Translations under genes and position numbers: made by a program
In this document: one piece after another, positions 48,171-60,400 of the stretch
How positions within the stretch are numbered: the stretch's first letter is position 1
How the letters are laid out: each line of letters starts with the position of its first letter
Assembly (NCBI RefSeq): GCF_032854445.1
Contig: NC_088302.1
Span: 43,748,645 to 43,812,644 of the forward strand
From: Liolophura sinensis
Lineage: Eukaryota; Mollusca; Polyplacophora; Chitonida; Chitonidae
Direction: 5' to 3'
Length of the DNA stretch: 64,000 nucleotides
The notes under the pieces: generated by a model
The model's database searches: none
Told to the model about the DNA's origin: nothing
What the model saw: the letters and a program-made list of their open reading frames with translations, nothing else

Positions 48171-48321
48171 ATGATAACTTCCAGAGGCTATATAGTTTTT
48201 CATAGCTTTTCAAAGTTTATAATCATTTTTTAAATAGTACAGGCCAGTACGGGTCTGATTTTTATTCACTTTTTTAGCTTATTTTTGGTAAATTCAGAAT
48301 TTTTTTGGTCTAAATCTCAGG

Positions 48322-48560
48322 GACTGGCCCCGATGGCTCAGCTGGTAGAGGGGGGGGGGGGGGGTGCTGTCGATCCAGGTTCAGTCCTAGGGCGGGTCAC
48401 ACCTAAGACCGTATAAGAGGGAATTGTAACTTTCTCGGTTCTGCTTTAAGGGCTGGCGTACGAGTCCATCCACTTCTTCAGACTAATGGATATGCATATG
48501 ATGACGTTGCCCTTTTACGAGTGTGGATGGCCACGCTTTTTACATCGGATTCTTCGAAGT
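48322..48560 (+). repeat. SINE of the second family with G15 run in its head
   Basis: The tRNA-like head GGCCCCGATGGCTCAGCTGG (A box) leads into a G15 homopolymer at 48350-48364 and the B box CCAGGTTCAGTCC. The body matches the element at 36983-37315 (GGGTCACACCTAAGACC, then GAATTGTAACTTTCTCGGTT). Confidence 0.7.
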
Positions 48561-49480
48561 GGGTCTAAAACACCGGTCCCCGCGACAGGAACATCGTTAA
48601 AAGTTCACGTTGGTGGTCGCAAATCAACAGGACGGCTCAGATATATACGCTCATAAAAGGACTTTTCCTAGATTCTAAATGCATTAAAAGACGACACGCG
48701 TGTTGTTGTTGTGTGACTGTAATGATGTGTTTTGTTAGTATAGGAATACACATCCTGAAATAATCGTTACTTTTCTTTAAATCGGACTATCCACAACAAC
48801 TAAGCCATCAAAATAGCCCTTAGCTAGAGAACATAGAATTTACAGCACGCCAAGACTTTACATCAATTAAATTCTTAGTAACTGCATCTTTCATCTTGTA
48901 AGACAAAACAGAATCGTCATGATTTTCTAGAACATGCAAAATCTTGTGCCACGTAGCGATTTCTGTTAAAAATTTATCGTTGAAATTTATGTACATGTAC
49001 ATGTCTTTAAAAAGCTGTTCCTTGGTCTATAACCATGATATTTAGGGGATAAAGCTCTAGACAGGCACGTGATGAAGATTGTTGTACATGGTAGTTGATT
49101 CATATACTAGTATAGGGGAGACTGGGGTAAGTTGAGCCAGGGGGTAAGATGAGTCATCCCTTCATAAAAACAACGTAAAACAAAAGCACCATATATATTG
49201 TCAAAAACATCTGCTCACCTAGTTACCTAGTAGCACCTGTTAACATCACGCAAAATAAACAACAAAATCAATGTTTTGTGACAAAAAGTGAATACTGTTG
49301 AAACAATTTGCAACTGTTAGCTTGGAACAAAAGTCACATTTTAGACCTTTTAATAATTTGGTTTGTGATGTAAAATCAGTTCTAGCATTACTTGATTTGT
49401 AGCTGCCAAGAAAAAAGTAGTTGTGCCGCTAGGTCGGGTGTGAAGAGCCATGGATCAACTTACCCCCATAGGCTATTGTT
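48561..49480. other. Gene-poor DNA
   Basis: Nothing that I can support is present. Confidence 0.3.
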
Positions 49481-49493
49481 GATATGTTTTGAT

Positions 49494-49758
49494 TTATTTA
49501 TTTATGTGATTGGTGTTTTACGCCGTACTCAAGAATATTTCACTTATACGACGGCGGCCAGCATTATGGTGGGTGGAAACTGGGCACAGCCCGAGGGAAA
49601 CCCACGACCATCCACAGGTTGTTGGCAGACCTTCCCACTTACGGCCGGAGAGGAAGCCAGCATGAGCTGGACTTGAACTCACAGTGACCGCATTGGTGAG
49701 AGACTCCTGGGTCATTACGCTGCGCTAGCGCGCTAACCAACTGAGCCACGGAGGCCCC
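49494..49758 (-). mobile_element. Full-length tRNA-derived SINE with target-site duplication
   Basis: It spans 265 bp on the minus strand. The 5' head is GGGGCCTCCGTGGCTCAGTT (A box TGGCTCAGTTGG), followed by a B box in CTGTGAGTTCAAGTCCAGCT. The body includes CCACCATAATGCTGGCCGCC and GAGTACGGCGTAAAACACCA, and the tail is AAATAAATAAATC-like. A perfect 13-bp duplication GATATGTTTTGAT flanks it at 49481-49493 and 49759-49771. A complete head, short tail and intact duplication show LINE-mediated insertion and set the reference for the other copies. Confidence 0.95.
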
Positions 49759-49771
49759 GATATGTTTTGAT

Positions 49772-50039
49772 ATTGATATCTCATTTATTTGTGCAATATG
49801 TTCATACAGCTTCATTTTTATCTTCTGCACTCACACATTTCTCATGTTATCAATCATATAGGTCTACAACTGTCCTAGTTAGTCATTGCTCGAGTTTAGA
49901 GTGAATAGGTATGATTTCAGATCTACCCCGGTTAGTAAGTTAAGTTAAGAGAAAAGGTGCTTATGAATTTGTATTCTTTCGGAACCAAATAAACATGCTT
50001 TTCTATGTCAACAAGAAAACTGTTTCATAAATGATATAT
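49772..50039. other. Gene-poor DNA
   Basis: Nothing that I can support is present. Confidence 0.3.
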
Positions 50040-51205
50040 TTAAATGTTGCCATCCACTTCTCCAGAATATCTCTATTCCCTGTTTGTGGCCACCCACTTC
50101 TCCATAATATCACTACTCCCTGTCTGTGTAGCCATCCACTTCTCCATAATATCACTACTCCCTGTCTGTGTAGCCATCCACTTCTCCATAGTATCGCCAC
50201 TCCGTGTCTGTTTGGCCAACCACTTCTCCATAGTATCGCCACTCCGTGTCTGTTTGGCCAACCACTTCTCCATAAATATCACTACTCCCTGTCTGTGTTG
50301 CCATCCACTTCTCCAAAATATCACTGCTCCCTGTCTGTGTAGCCATCCACTTCTCCAGAATATCACTACTCCTTGTCTGTGTGGCCATCCACTTCTCCAA
50401 AATATCACCATTCCCTGTCTGTGTAGCCATCCACTTCTCCATAAATATCACTACTCCCTGTCTGTGTGGCCATCCACTTCTCCATAGTATCACCACTCCC
50501 TGTCTTTGTGGCCATCCACTTCTCCACAAATATCACTACTCCCTGTCTGTGTTGCCATCCACTTCTCCATAAATATCACTACTGCCTGTCTGTGAGGCCA
50601 TCCACTTCTCCATAGTATCGCCACTCCGTGTCTGTTTGGCCAACCACTTCTCCATAATATCACTACTCCGTGTCTGTTTGGCCAACCACTTCTCCATAAT
50701 ATCACTACTCCCCGTTTATGTGGCCAACCACTTCTCCAGAATATCACTACTCCGTGTCTGTTTGGCCAACCACTTCTCCATAATATCACTACTCCCTGTT
50801 TATGTGGCCATCCACTTCTCCAGAATATCACTACTCCTTGTCTGTGTGGCCATCCACTTCTCCATAGTATCACCACTTTCTGTCTGTGTGGCCATCCACT
50901 TCTCCACAATGTCACTAAAACCTGTCTGTGAGGCTACCCACTTCTCCACAATGTCACTACTACCTGTCTATGTGGCCACCCACATCTCCACAATGTCACT
51001 ACTGCCTATCTGTGAGACTATCCACTTCTCCACAATGTCACTACTGCCTGTTTATGTGACGATTCACTTCTCCACAATGTCACGACTACCTGTTTGTGTG
51101 GCCATCCACTTCTGCACAATGTCACTACTACCTGTCTATATGGCAACCCACTTCTCCAGGATGGCACTGTTACGTGTGTATGTGGCCATCCACTTCTCCA
51201 GCGTC
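50040..51205 (+). repeat. 42-bp minisatellite
   Basis: About 27 units of TTCTCCATAATATCACTACT plus CCCTGTCTGTGTGGCCATCC and AC are present. The unit length is divisible by three, so periodic open frames (up to 206 codons plus, 141 minus) appear on both strands with a 14-residue period. They are repeat artefacts. Units after about 50890 switch to CCACAATGTCACTACT. Confidence 0.95.
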
Positions 51206-51736
51206 AGCCGTTCTGGGGGTGGCATAGAACTTGATGCACAAAGGCCTTGGGTTTGAAAACTCGCAGAGATATTAACTAGCCTTATGGCGTTTTCTCATAT
51301 ATAACACAGGCGGGAAGAGGCCATGTTTTAACAATCAGAGGGTGTGGTCTTTCGATTACTACAGAACATCCTATGTGCTGGGTCAAACTCGGCCTGGGAC
51401 AGAGAAGATTTGTAGATCTCTATTCTTGTGGGTCCTTGGTGACGATAAGGCGTGTTGCTTATGCGGCAAAAATAGAAAAAGTACAGAAAACTAGTCCTGG
51501 TATTTTAATTTTTACACTGACGTAAATATATTCCTGCAATGACCATTGCTGCATGTTGATCTGAAGAAATAAACCGCAGAACAGAGTAACAGGACAATCT
51601 ACAGCTGTAGGGCCGCATGTATGGAACCCCCAAAAAGGCGTATCGCAAGCCGCAACCGCTACAGCACGTATGACTACACCGATCAAGCAGATACTCAGAC
51701 TTAGCTCCCGCTATCTCGACTGCAGACGTAAGTCAG
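51206..51736. other. Gene-poor DNA
   Basis: Nothing that I can support is present. Confidence 0.3.
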
Positions 51737-51804
51737 AACATAAGATATATATGGATCACAACTTCTTTGTATTCCAGATCTGATCCATATATATATCTTA
51801 TGTT
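51737..51804. repeat. 68-nt hairpin
   Basis: AACATAAGATATATATGGAT plus CA at 51737-51758 pairs with 51781-51804, apart from one extra TA in the right arm, across a 22-nt loop. Its size is like a microRNA precursor, but the AT-rich stem also fits a tiny foldback repeat. Confidence 0.75.
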
Positions 51805-51884
51805 ATCCAACCCAGCTTCTAAATACAACTGAAAGAAGTAAGTCAGGAGTTTGTACCGGAACGATTCCTAATGAAAGGCTGATG

Positions 51885-52005
51885 AAAGGCGGTGGTTTGC
51901 TACGCGGCTATTCTGGTTCCTTCCACCTATTCACCTGCCCGCACTATGAGTGAAAAATTCTTAAAGAGTACATTAAATGCCTATAAATTACTAAATAAAT
52001 AAATA
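51885..52005 (+). repeat. Diverged SINE 3' fragment
   Basis: TTCCTTCCACCTATTC, then ATGAGTGAAAAATTCTTAAA, then TAAATAAATAAAT follow the order of the main SINE family's 3' half. Confidence 0.55.
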
Positions 52006-53164
52006 TTCGCCATATATAAGTCACATGAGACCACTAAAAAGAAACGTTTTCGACAATAACAAAAGGAAGACATTAACAACAAAACCGATGGAATTTCAAC
52101 TGAAAGTAAATATTAAATCCAACAGTAGTTTATTTTACAAAACTGTACAATGGTTTGAATGTGTACAAGGAAATGCTAAGGCAATAAGCATGATAGTAAA
52201 AGAGTAAAAACCCTATCAACGCTATAAGTGTTGCTTATGGTAGGGTCAGTTGTCCAACTTTCAGTTTCTGGCTAAAGTTTAATTACCTTCACGATGTTAG
52301 GAGTGATTTATTATCTTCGACGTCAGAATATTCTTTGTGACTGAGCTTGATGCTATGCTTCGTAACATATCGTGAGATATAACGGGTTCTGCGAGTTTCA
52401 TCCTACACGAAGACTTCTTCATTTCATCTAGTTTACATTTACTTTCTTGACCCAACAGCCAGAATCAACCGATTCGCACGACTCGATAGTTGATGAATAT
52501 TGATTAGTATCCAAGTATCCAATCAGATGGTAATGTCCTTAATGAGAGACAGTAAAGGTGAAACAACAACAACATGCATAAGTTGTAAACTTTCACGACC
52601 GATGTTACGTAAAGTTTGACTTGTAACCAAAGCACTCACTCCATCTATACGATTACATGGAACAAAAAAGTTAGAAAAATATAGTCTAGTCACTGGTTTC
52701 CTGTCATAAACCCCATAGTTAAAGGTCAAAATTAATCGGCTTGGATAACGATGACAGTTTTGTTAAGTTCCTGCTGGAACACTTCCGCTCAGCAGTCAGA
52801 TGGAGGTAGCAAACGGAGTGATATTCATATGTATTGCAGCGATGTCATAGTGCCCTCAGCCAATCATCAGTACACTTTTATGTCGAGTGGTTAGAGTACT
52901 TGGGGTGAAAACAATGCAAATTCAACCCAGGTGATAGAGGCATTGGAGAAGATTTTAGCATAAAAAATGAAAAATATAGGTTTTAGGCAAGAAATTCTTT
53001 CTGTCAAAGTAATCAGAATGTGTCTAGTTCTCAGATATAATAGTGTCAGTGCCCTGTAGTACTTTAAACTCTAGGAATCGGTAAAAATGAGCATTTTTGC
53101 CCATGTAGCTCCGGTTTATTTGTCACCCCCCGCTCCTTGCGAGAAATCCAGTTGTTCGAAAGTA
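52006..53164. other. Gene-poor DNA
   Basis: Nothing that I can support is present. Confidence 0.3.
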
Positions 53165-53242
53165 TAAATTATAGAGTGAGTGAGTGAGTGCTTGGGGTTC
53201 TATGTCGTACTTAACAATTTTTCAGTCAAATGACAACGATGA
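53165..53242 (-). repeat. 3' fragment of the CTCACTCAC-tail SINE
   Basis: On the minus strand it ends GTTAAGTACGACATAGAACC, then CAAGCACTCACTCACTCAC, matching the tail of the element at 36983-37315. Confidence 0.8.
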
Positions 53243-55854
53243 ATTATAGAGTTGCGACATACATAGTGTCTAGTTTGATATAAAAGCATAGCAGTATATC
53301 TATTTATTTTATGGGTGTTTTACGTGTAGCAATATACGCAGCCTCTGACTTTATATAGAGACCTAGCTATAAGGGTAATGTCTGGTTTGACTTAATGAAG
53401 ATGACAAATAGGCTGTTCACCACAAAATGTTTAATGTCAACATTGCTGCTTTTTTCTATCTTCTGATGCTTAACTGAACTAAATGCCATCAATATGAAAG
53501 ACAACATGTTTAATGCCAGTGATAAGGTTCAAATGGGTCGATTTGCTTTTGTTTTGCTTTTTGAACAATGACTAATGCCAGCATTGACACATGAAGATTC
53601 ATGTTGAAGTACCAGAAGAGTTGTGTCCCTTCCTTCGAAAAAGGCAGAGCTGGCTCCAAATCCTCGCTATAAATACTCCCCACCCCGTCTGTTCTGTTCA
53701 AATCATACTGCACTTACATCAGTATGATGATTGGCAACGTCTACCTCAAGTTTTTTCAGAGCTTTTCCAAAGAATCAATCATGATCAAATGTTTTTTTTT
53801 CATACCACTGATTTATGAAGTATATTGGCAGTCATTGAAGTTACTCCAAAGCATAAGTACGAAAAGGTGCAGGCGTATGCCATACCCTTGCAGACATGGT
53901 AGGACCAAACGTTTAAAAGATAATTCAAACGTTTATAACATCATTCAAACGTTTGACTGAATTTAGCTGTATGGGAAATCGTGCTTCATTTGAATTTCTC
54001 ACCTTAGTTATTCTCGTTACTCTATGATGCAAGTTTGACTTGCCTGGTGTTTAACTGCATCGTTTGTCACGGCGTTTAGTGCAATTTCAACACTTCCGGT
54101 TTTACGACGATATTATGCCAAAGGTTTTCTGTTGTAGTACATGCATGGAAGTACGTATAGTATATAACCTTTCTCGGTCTTTTAATGTGATTGTATGTTA
54201 AATGTGAATACAACACAGCATTTTGAGTAATTCCAGACCAGTGACGTGTGATATATTGCAATTAAAGTGAAAGACAGCACCTGACTAATGTTCATTTCCA
54301 CTGAAAGACTACCATTCAAATATCTTAAACCGGTGTTAAATACTTTTTTTTAGATTTTTTCAACCCAGAAAAGGTTTAGTGAAACTTCGTCTTGACACAG
54401 CTTCAACGCATCTCCATTATGGGCAGCAAAGTGACGTCACAGCAGTAGCCTATGACAGATAAACGTGGCAGATGGGCATACTGGAAGGATATTTCTTCCA
54501 CTATTTGAACTGTTGATACAGTAAGTCTGCTATATCATTTACAGTTTAAGTTGCCTGCAGATGCACGGCCAGGGTATTCCTAGTTCAGGTCGTAGCCTCC
54601 GGAGGTGTTGTGTTGGTGATTTTGACCCCTATTAAATATTTACAAAATTACAGCTGTAAATGTTCATTTCTGAAACAAATGGAAATAAATCTCAGCACTG
54701 CTGAGCCTCATCTATATATTCGTCTGTCGCTGAATTTTATGCCTCAGTTTTGTGGTGGTGTTTCAAAGATGAGAGCACTGCTGACCTAGTTATAGCGGAC
54801 TCCAGAGAACACCTCGGCTTATACACGGCGTTCCAATAATATAACTGTATTTTACAAAAGAAAATAGAAAAAAATCATCCTTTGTGTGCAAGAAAGACAA
54901 AGGAGCACAAATGAAATCCCTCAATGTTCATAAACTTAAAGACAAAATTTATATCATAAGATTTAATTAATTTTAAGAATTTTTCGGTGTGAAGCCGTCT
55001 TGTCATTCCCATCAACCTTCGGCACTCCTCATGAATTTTTGACGGACTCTGATATTTGTTATTTAGAAACGCCAAAATGAACGATAAAAATTGTATTTGT
55101 ATAGTTTGAAAAGCGTGTCTAAGTAGGTCTAGGGTTTACTGAGGAGATGAATGTGGTTTGGGCCGAGACGGTATGCTACTCTCTGACACCGTCGTTGAAT
55201 ATTACATGGCTTGTAAATCAACTAATTTTACGTCTGTGGTGGCCCGTAAATGACACAGACCTGTCCCACAACACTGTGAAATGGTCCCTCGGCTATACGT
55301 AACTAAATCGTTGTAAACGATGTCAAAATGATGTCTTATGCAGCATTTCTGTTTTATCATATGTCACTTCATGGAGTGAATGGGTAAAGGCTACGTCACA
55401 GCTTAGGCCGCATAATCTGATAGCAACATGTTTGATTGGATAAAATCTCAAGATGTCTTTCCCGATTCATACCAGCCATTTATGCAATATTGACATTTTG
55501 TTCTACATGTTATTCGGTGAAATCTCATTAAAATAATAAAGTATGACACTTCTTATAGGGCTTGAGAATCCTGAAATCGATTGAAATATGTTTTAGCCAA
55601 GTGCTGTCTTGTCCCTTAATATCAATGCATTTTTTTAACCTAATTCTGCTTAAGTCATGGCGCTAGGAGGCCTATAAATCGCTACTATTTATGCATTTAG
55701 AACAGTTAGAAAAAAAAAACAGAATGGGGTAAATTGTCAAGAGGGCGTATTTCACCGGTTACGTGTGACCATTTGCCAGCTATCACATTGTCGTTGCTGC
55801 TATTTTTACACTTCCTGTACTTTTGTATTTTGAGAAAACAACATGTACCCGTCA
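53243..55854. other. Gene-poor DNA
   Basis: Nothing that I can support is present. Short open frames on both strands have no recognisable domains. Confidence 0.3.
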
Positions 55855-56130
55855 AACAACCACGCTGTGAGATGAAACAATTTTTCATCTGCGGTACTTC
55901 CATGTTGTGAGAAAATAGATTTTGTACACTTCAAACATTTCCATGTTGTAAGAAGAAAACACTTTGCACATTTCAAACACAGCCGTATTGACAAACAACA
56001 GTTAGTCCAATCTTCCATACAGTGAGATGAAAACAGTTTGTCCACTTTGCACACCTCCATAGTCTTATACGAAAACATATTGTACACTTCAAACACTTCC
56101 ATGTTGTAAGATGAAAACAGGGTGCTGGGT
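55855..56130. repeat. Minisatellite of about 45 bp
   Basis: About six units combine CTTCCATGTTGTAAGATGAA, AACA and TTGTACACTTCAAACA, moderately diverged. Confidence 0.85.
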
Positions 56131-57263
56131 TCAGTGTTATGCGAGATGTCAAAACAGTGTTGTGTTATACTATACGCTGCATTGAGACAAAAGTTACGCG
56201 CCAAATATAATGACAATGCTCCGTTACTTTACAAAAGACGCAAAATGGAAGATCACAGTTCTTGTACTGATGATGGCTAATCACAACACGCATCTTCGCT
56301 ATAGGATAGTATAATGAAGTCCCACCATTTCTCGTGAAGTCTCGTGTGTGTTGTGTGAATTAAAGGCAAAGATCACTCGAAAATGAAGTGTGTAAAAGAC
56401 CATTAAAAACTGTGCAGGAAAATAGTTAGATCCAGTTAAGTCACTTTAGGTTTTTGTGACTTAACACAAATTAGACCGCAACATTTCATCATTCAAAGTG
56501 CATATACATAGGCCCTATAGATATATGTATGCATTCGCCGATTTGACCTTGAAGCAAATTATTTCAGGCAAAAAGTATAGATGTGACGTAACCGATACCC
56601 TCTAGGTCACAATATACCAGCGTAGTATCTGATCTTTAACACAATTTTAACGGAGTTAGAAAAAATCCCTGCAAAAAATAAATCCAACTATTTTCCTGGA
56701 CAGTTTTTAAATGGCCTTTCATCTGATAAACACTTCATTATACAGTGGCATTTGCCTGGCAGGCTATGGTAATGTCCAATCTCATCCCAACTGCATGTCT
56801 AGTGCTATATATGTGTTTATAACTTTTCACTCGCGGTAGCATAGTTACATGCGCATTCGGTATAGGATAATCTTGAGTCTTGGCGCAATTCTTTAGCTTT
56901 ACACTTACGTATTTATGTCTTAGAGTTTACGCTTTCGACCACACAGCAGCCTCGTTACAAGGTGCATCTACTCTAAGATAATATTGATCGACCGTATTAT
57001 CACAACTCTTGTGGGCTACACTGTCAATATAAGGCACGATTACAGACAGATTCTATGCCGTACGTCTCCCGTATAGACAAAATGGGTACTGGTTGTAGTT
57101 TCGCAAAGCGACGTCATGTACGAACAGAAAATTCATCTAAGTTTTCTTGAAATATTTCTTAGTATTTGTGATTTTGCCCATTCATTCCAGTTTCAAACCG
57201 GATCATCTTCGATCTGTTTTGCATATATATATGAGAACATGGAGACCCCCCATAGTTTTCTAG
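56131..57263. other. 3' flank of the channel gene
   Basis: It presumably contains the 3' UTR of the minus-strand channel gene. No clear poly(A) signal was located. Confidence 0.3.
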
Positions 57264-57437
57264 TCATGCAGAGTACCCTACAGTTATCCAGTACAACGCT
57301 GTGAACACCACGAACATGCTAGGGAAGACAACTCTAGCAGTTCTGTCCACTTTCACAGCGATTTTCCGCCCGTCCTCAAACTCCTCCTCGTCTTCCTTCA
57401 CTAACTTGTCCTTGTCCTTTTCCATCAGCGGCTTTAG
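57264..57437 (-). CDS. Channel exon: cytoplasmic loop end and M4
   Basis: The acceptor is TTTCTTTCAAG. It reads LKPLMEKDKDKLVKEDEEEF, then KVDRTARVVFPSMFVVF and LYWITVGYSA, then TGA at 57264-57266. The VDRTARVVFP stretch matches the conserved M4 entry of the family. Confidence 0.93.
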   Translation of the reverse strand, partial: LKPLMEKDKDKLVKEDEEEFEDGRKIAVKVDRTARVVFPSMFVVFTALYWITVGYSA

Positions 57438-60400
57438 CTTGAAAGAAACGAAGAGAACAGTATGATTATCGATTCATGCTCAGTTTTTTATTTTGTTTCT
57501 TTTACCCTGTCACAAGAATGGATTCTAGCACACCTGTTGATTCTTTAGCCTAGAAAACATTGGAAAAAGACATGCACCATATAACATGTCGTAATGTCCA
57601 TGTTGGCAACTTGCCAAGATTTTCAGCCAAGATGGACTCTTCCAAATGAAGAGTGAATAGGTTACACTCTTACAAGTAACTGTTGCCCGTTTCACTCAAA
57701 CAATAAAGAACTCACACCCAGATCTCAAATGGATCATGTATTAAATGGGTAAAGATCATGTCAAGTTTAATGGAAAAGTACAGTTCTGATATTTAAATAA
57801 AACATTCTCTTTAGTCGAAAACCTGGCCCACAGATGCTAGGCTACAGCATTATGGCAATAGCTCTCTATGGATTGACTACGGTTAATTAGAGCAGCCTAA
57901 ATCCCTGAAACACATCTTACTGCCTTGGTGCAAATCATTCCATGGAATGGAGTCGCCATGTAAACTAATGTGTGTATGTATGTCGAAAACCTGGCTTCGC
58001 CTGTCGTCTTTACATTAAAATCGCTCACTTCTACACAGCCAACTGGAGTATGCTTGTGAGAGTAAAAATGTAATAAATTAATAAGATTTAGTAATATCCA
58101 AGTGAGTTAGAACAGAGATAAGGTTTTGCTTCTTGGAGTAAACTGCCTCAAATATATGCCGGAAAAATGGACATACCCACTATTTGAGGCCAAGTCCGTT
58201 TTTGCGGCTGGCAGTTTGCCGCAAAAAGCGAACCTTCTTTTCTTAAACCTAAGAAATAATGGACATAATGGACGCTCCACGATGGTGAAATAATTATTCG
58301 ATAATTTAATTGATCGTCGTTAAACACTTGGTTAAAAATTGTTTTCAGTTAAAGTATGGCGGTCAGTTTTATGGGTGGAAGAAACCAGAGTTCATGAACC
58401 AAACCACCGACTTTACTAATGAACTCTTCCACGTATGGCGTTGAGATACATACTCCTTTCAGCGCATGCGTCGCTCTCAACACCTGGGGCCGCTTGCACA
58501 AGGCGATCGTGGACTAAGGTCATTGTAATTACCATGACCACAAGTGTTAGAAACATACTTTGCCATGGTAGTTACAAGCCAACCTTGGCTACGACAGCTA
58601 TGTACAAGAGGTTTCTGAACCATTTTTATCCATGGATCCTGATTGAATAGTTCCGCACGAGGACGCCAGTGGCGAGGCCAAGCCTAAACAAAGACAACGT
58701 GGGTCACACAGGCTCCAAGGCCAAGTTTATCCAGTGGTGGCAGTGATGTCTAGCGAGCGTAGAGATCGGCACGTGCGCTGTAAGGAGTATAGTACAGATA
58801 TGGGCCTATGCACATCATACTAGAGGGCAAGTGATCTTCAACGAACGTTAGACTGCACAAACGGCTCGAAGGCGTCGTCGACCGCTTATTGTCACCAAGG
58901 CTTCACAAACTGTCAAAGAATCTACAAATTCACTGTCCCAGGCCAGTTTTGAACCCATACTTTGTCTTATAGCGATTGGAAAGCAAGAACCTTAACCACC
59001 ATCAAGCCACAGCCCGCTTGCAAATGAAATATTTAGTTAAAAACTTTTCGATTGATCGATTACCCATTCCCCTAGACTGGGGAGTTTACCACTTTTTCGA
59101 TAAATCGTTTGATTTATTGTTTATTTATATTCTTACTGATATATTTTATATATAATATAAGACAGTGCTTTACTACTTTGTTATTTTTTGTAATCGTTGC
59201 TATTTAACTTACCCCATATACAAACAGCTGCTTTTCTCCGAGGGCGTCGACTGTCTTAGCAATCTTATGTTTGCGGCCTCTTTTTGGTAGTTTAGTTCTC
59301 ATTAAGACGCTCACCAGGGCATATTCCACAAGGGCTAGGAAAGTAAAGGTCAAGCAGTTTATCACCCACACATCAATCGCTGTGACGTAGGAGATCCGTG
59401 GTAATGAGTCGCGTGCTTTCGACGTTTGTGTCGTCATGGTGAGAAGTGTGAGAACACCCAACGAGACTCTAGCAGGCGTGGCCTCCACGTTTAGCCAAAA
59501 GGAAACCCAGGAGACGGTGACGATCATGATGCTCGGGATGTAAATCTGTAGAGTGTAGTAACCACTCCAGCGAACAAACTCCACACAGATAAGTAGACAG
59601 GTGAAATTCTCTGCAAAAAAAAACCATATACCATTGTTTCTTCTCTAAAATGGATACAGAAACGATTCTGATTGGCTGCTGTGAGAAACAGGCAAGTCCA
59701 GGTTATGCCTTGCCTAAGCTGAATTTTATGTATGGTATATTTTTTCAAGCGTGATCAAGGCTGCAAGATTTAACCCAGGAAAGCCAACAGGCGTCGACAG
59801 TGTATCCCTTTGAATGGTGTTTCACAAAAAACTCAACTTTGTACCCCGTTTATAACCGCAGTCAAGTTTATGGCGGAGGACGCCATTCCCCTTCGCCGGT
59901 TACTTCAAAATTCTCCTGTTAAAAAGCCACAGCCATATCGGTAGGCCCAGGATTCGAACACGCAACCTCATGGAACCCCACAGAAGAGATATGTCATATT
60001 GTCTTAATCAACTTTCGCATACCAGAAAAACAAGATGTTCAAAATGCATAATAGTAAAATGGTAACACCAATTATCACTGCGAGAAGACAACAGACACAT
60101 TTATTGTGAGAATGCCATAAAAAAACTTAGTAATATTCCAGTGACGAAACTGTCAGTTATTTCCTTCCTTCCGTTCCACTCAAGCTACCAATTCCGAACT
60201 CAGGTAACCTTTTCACAAAGCCATTTGGCCTAAAATTGTAATCCAAATATACAAAATTTTGGCCCCCGATTTTATATTGCCGTTTAAAAATCAAGCTTGT
60301 TCTGTAAAGACGATTCGATTCTTGGACATCGTGTGTTTGTAAATCAGGCCTAAGAAAATGTATTTGACAATGTGATATGCACGACCACAGCTGACACCTG

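Noticed and set aside
50031-51256. Periodic frames on both strands, up to 206 codons
   Set aside because: They come from a 42-bp minisatellite whose length is divisible by three, so openness on both strands is automatic.
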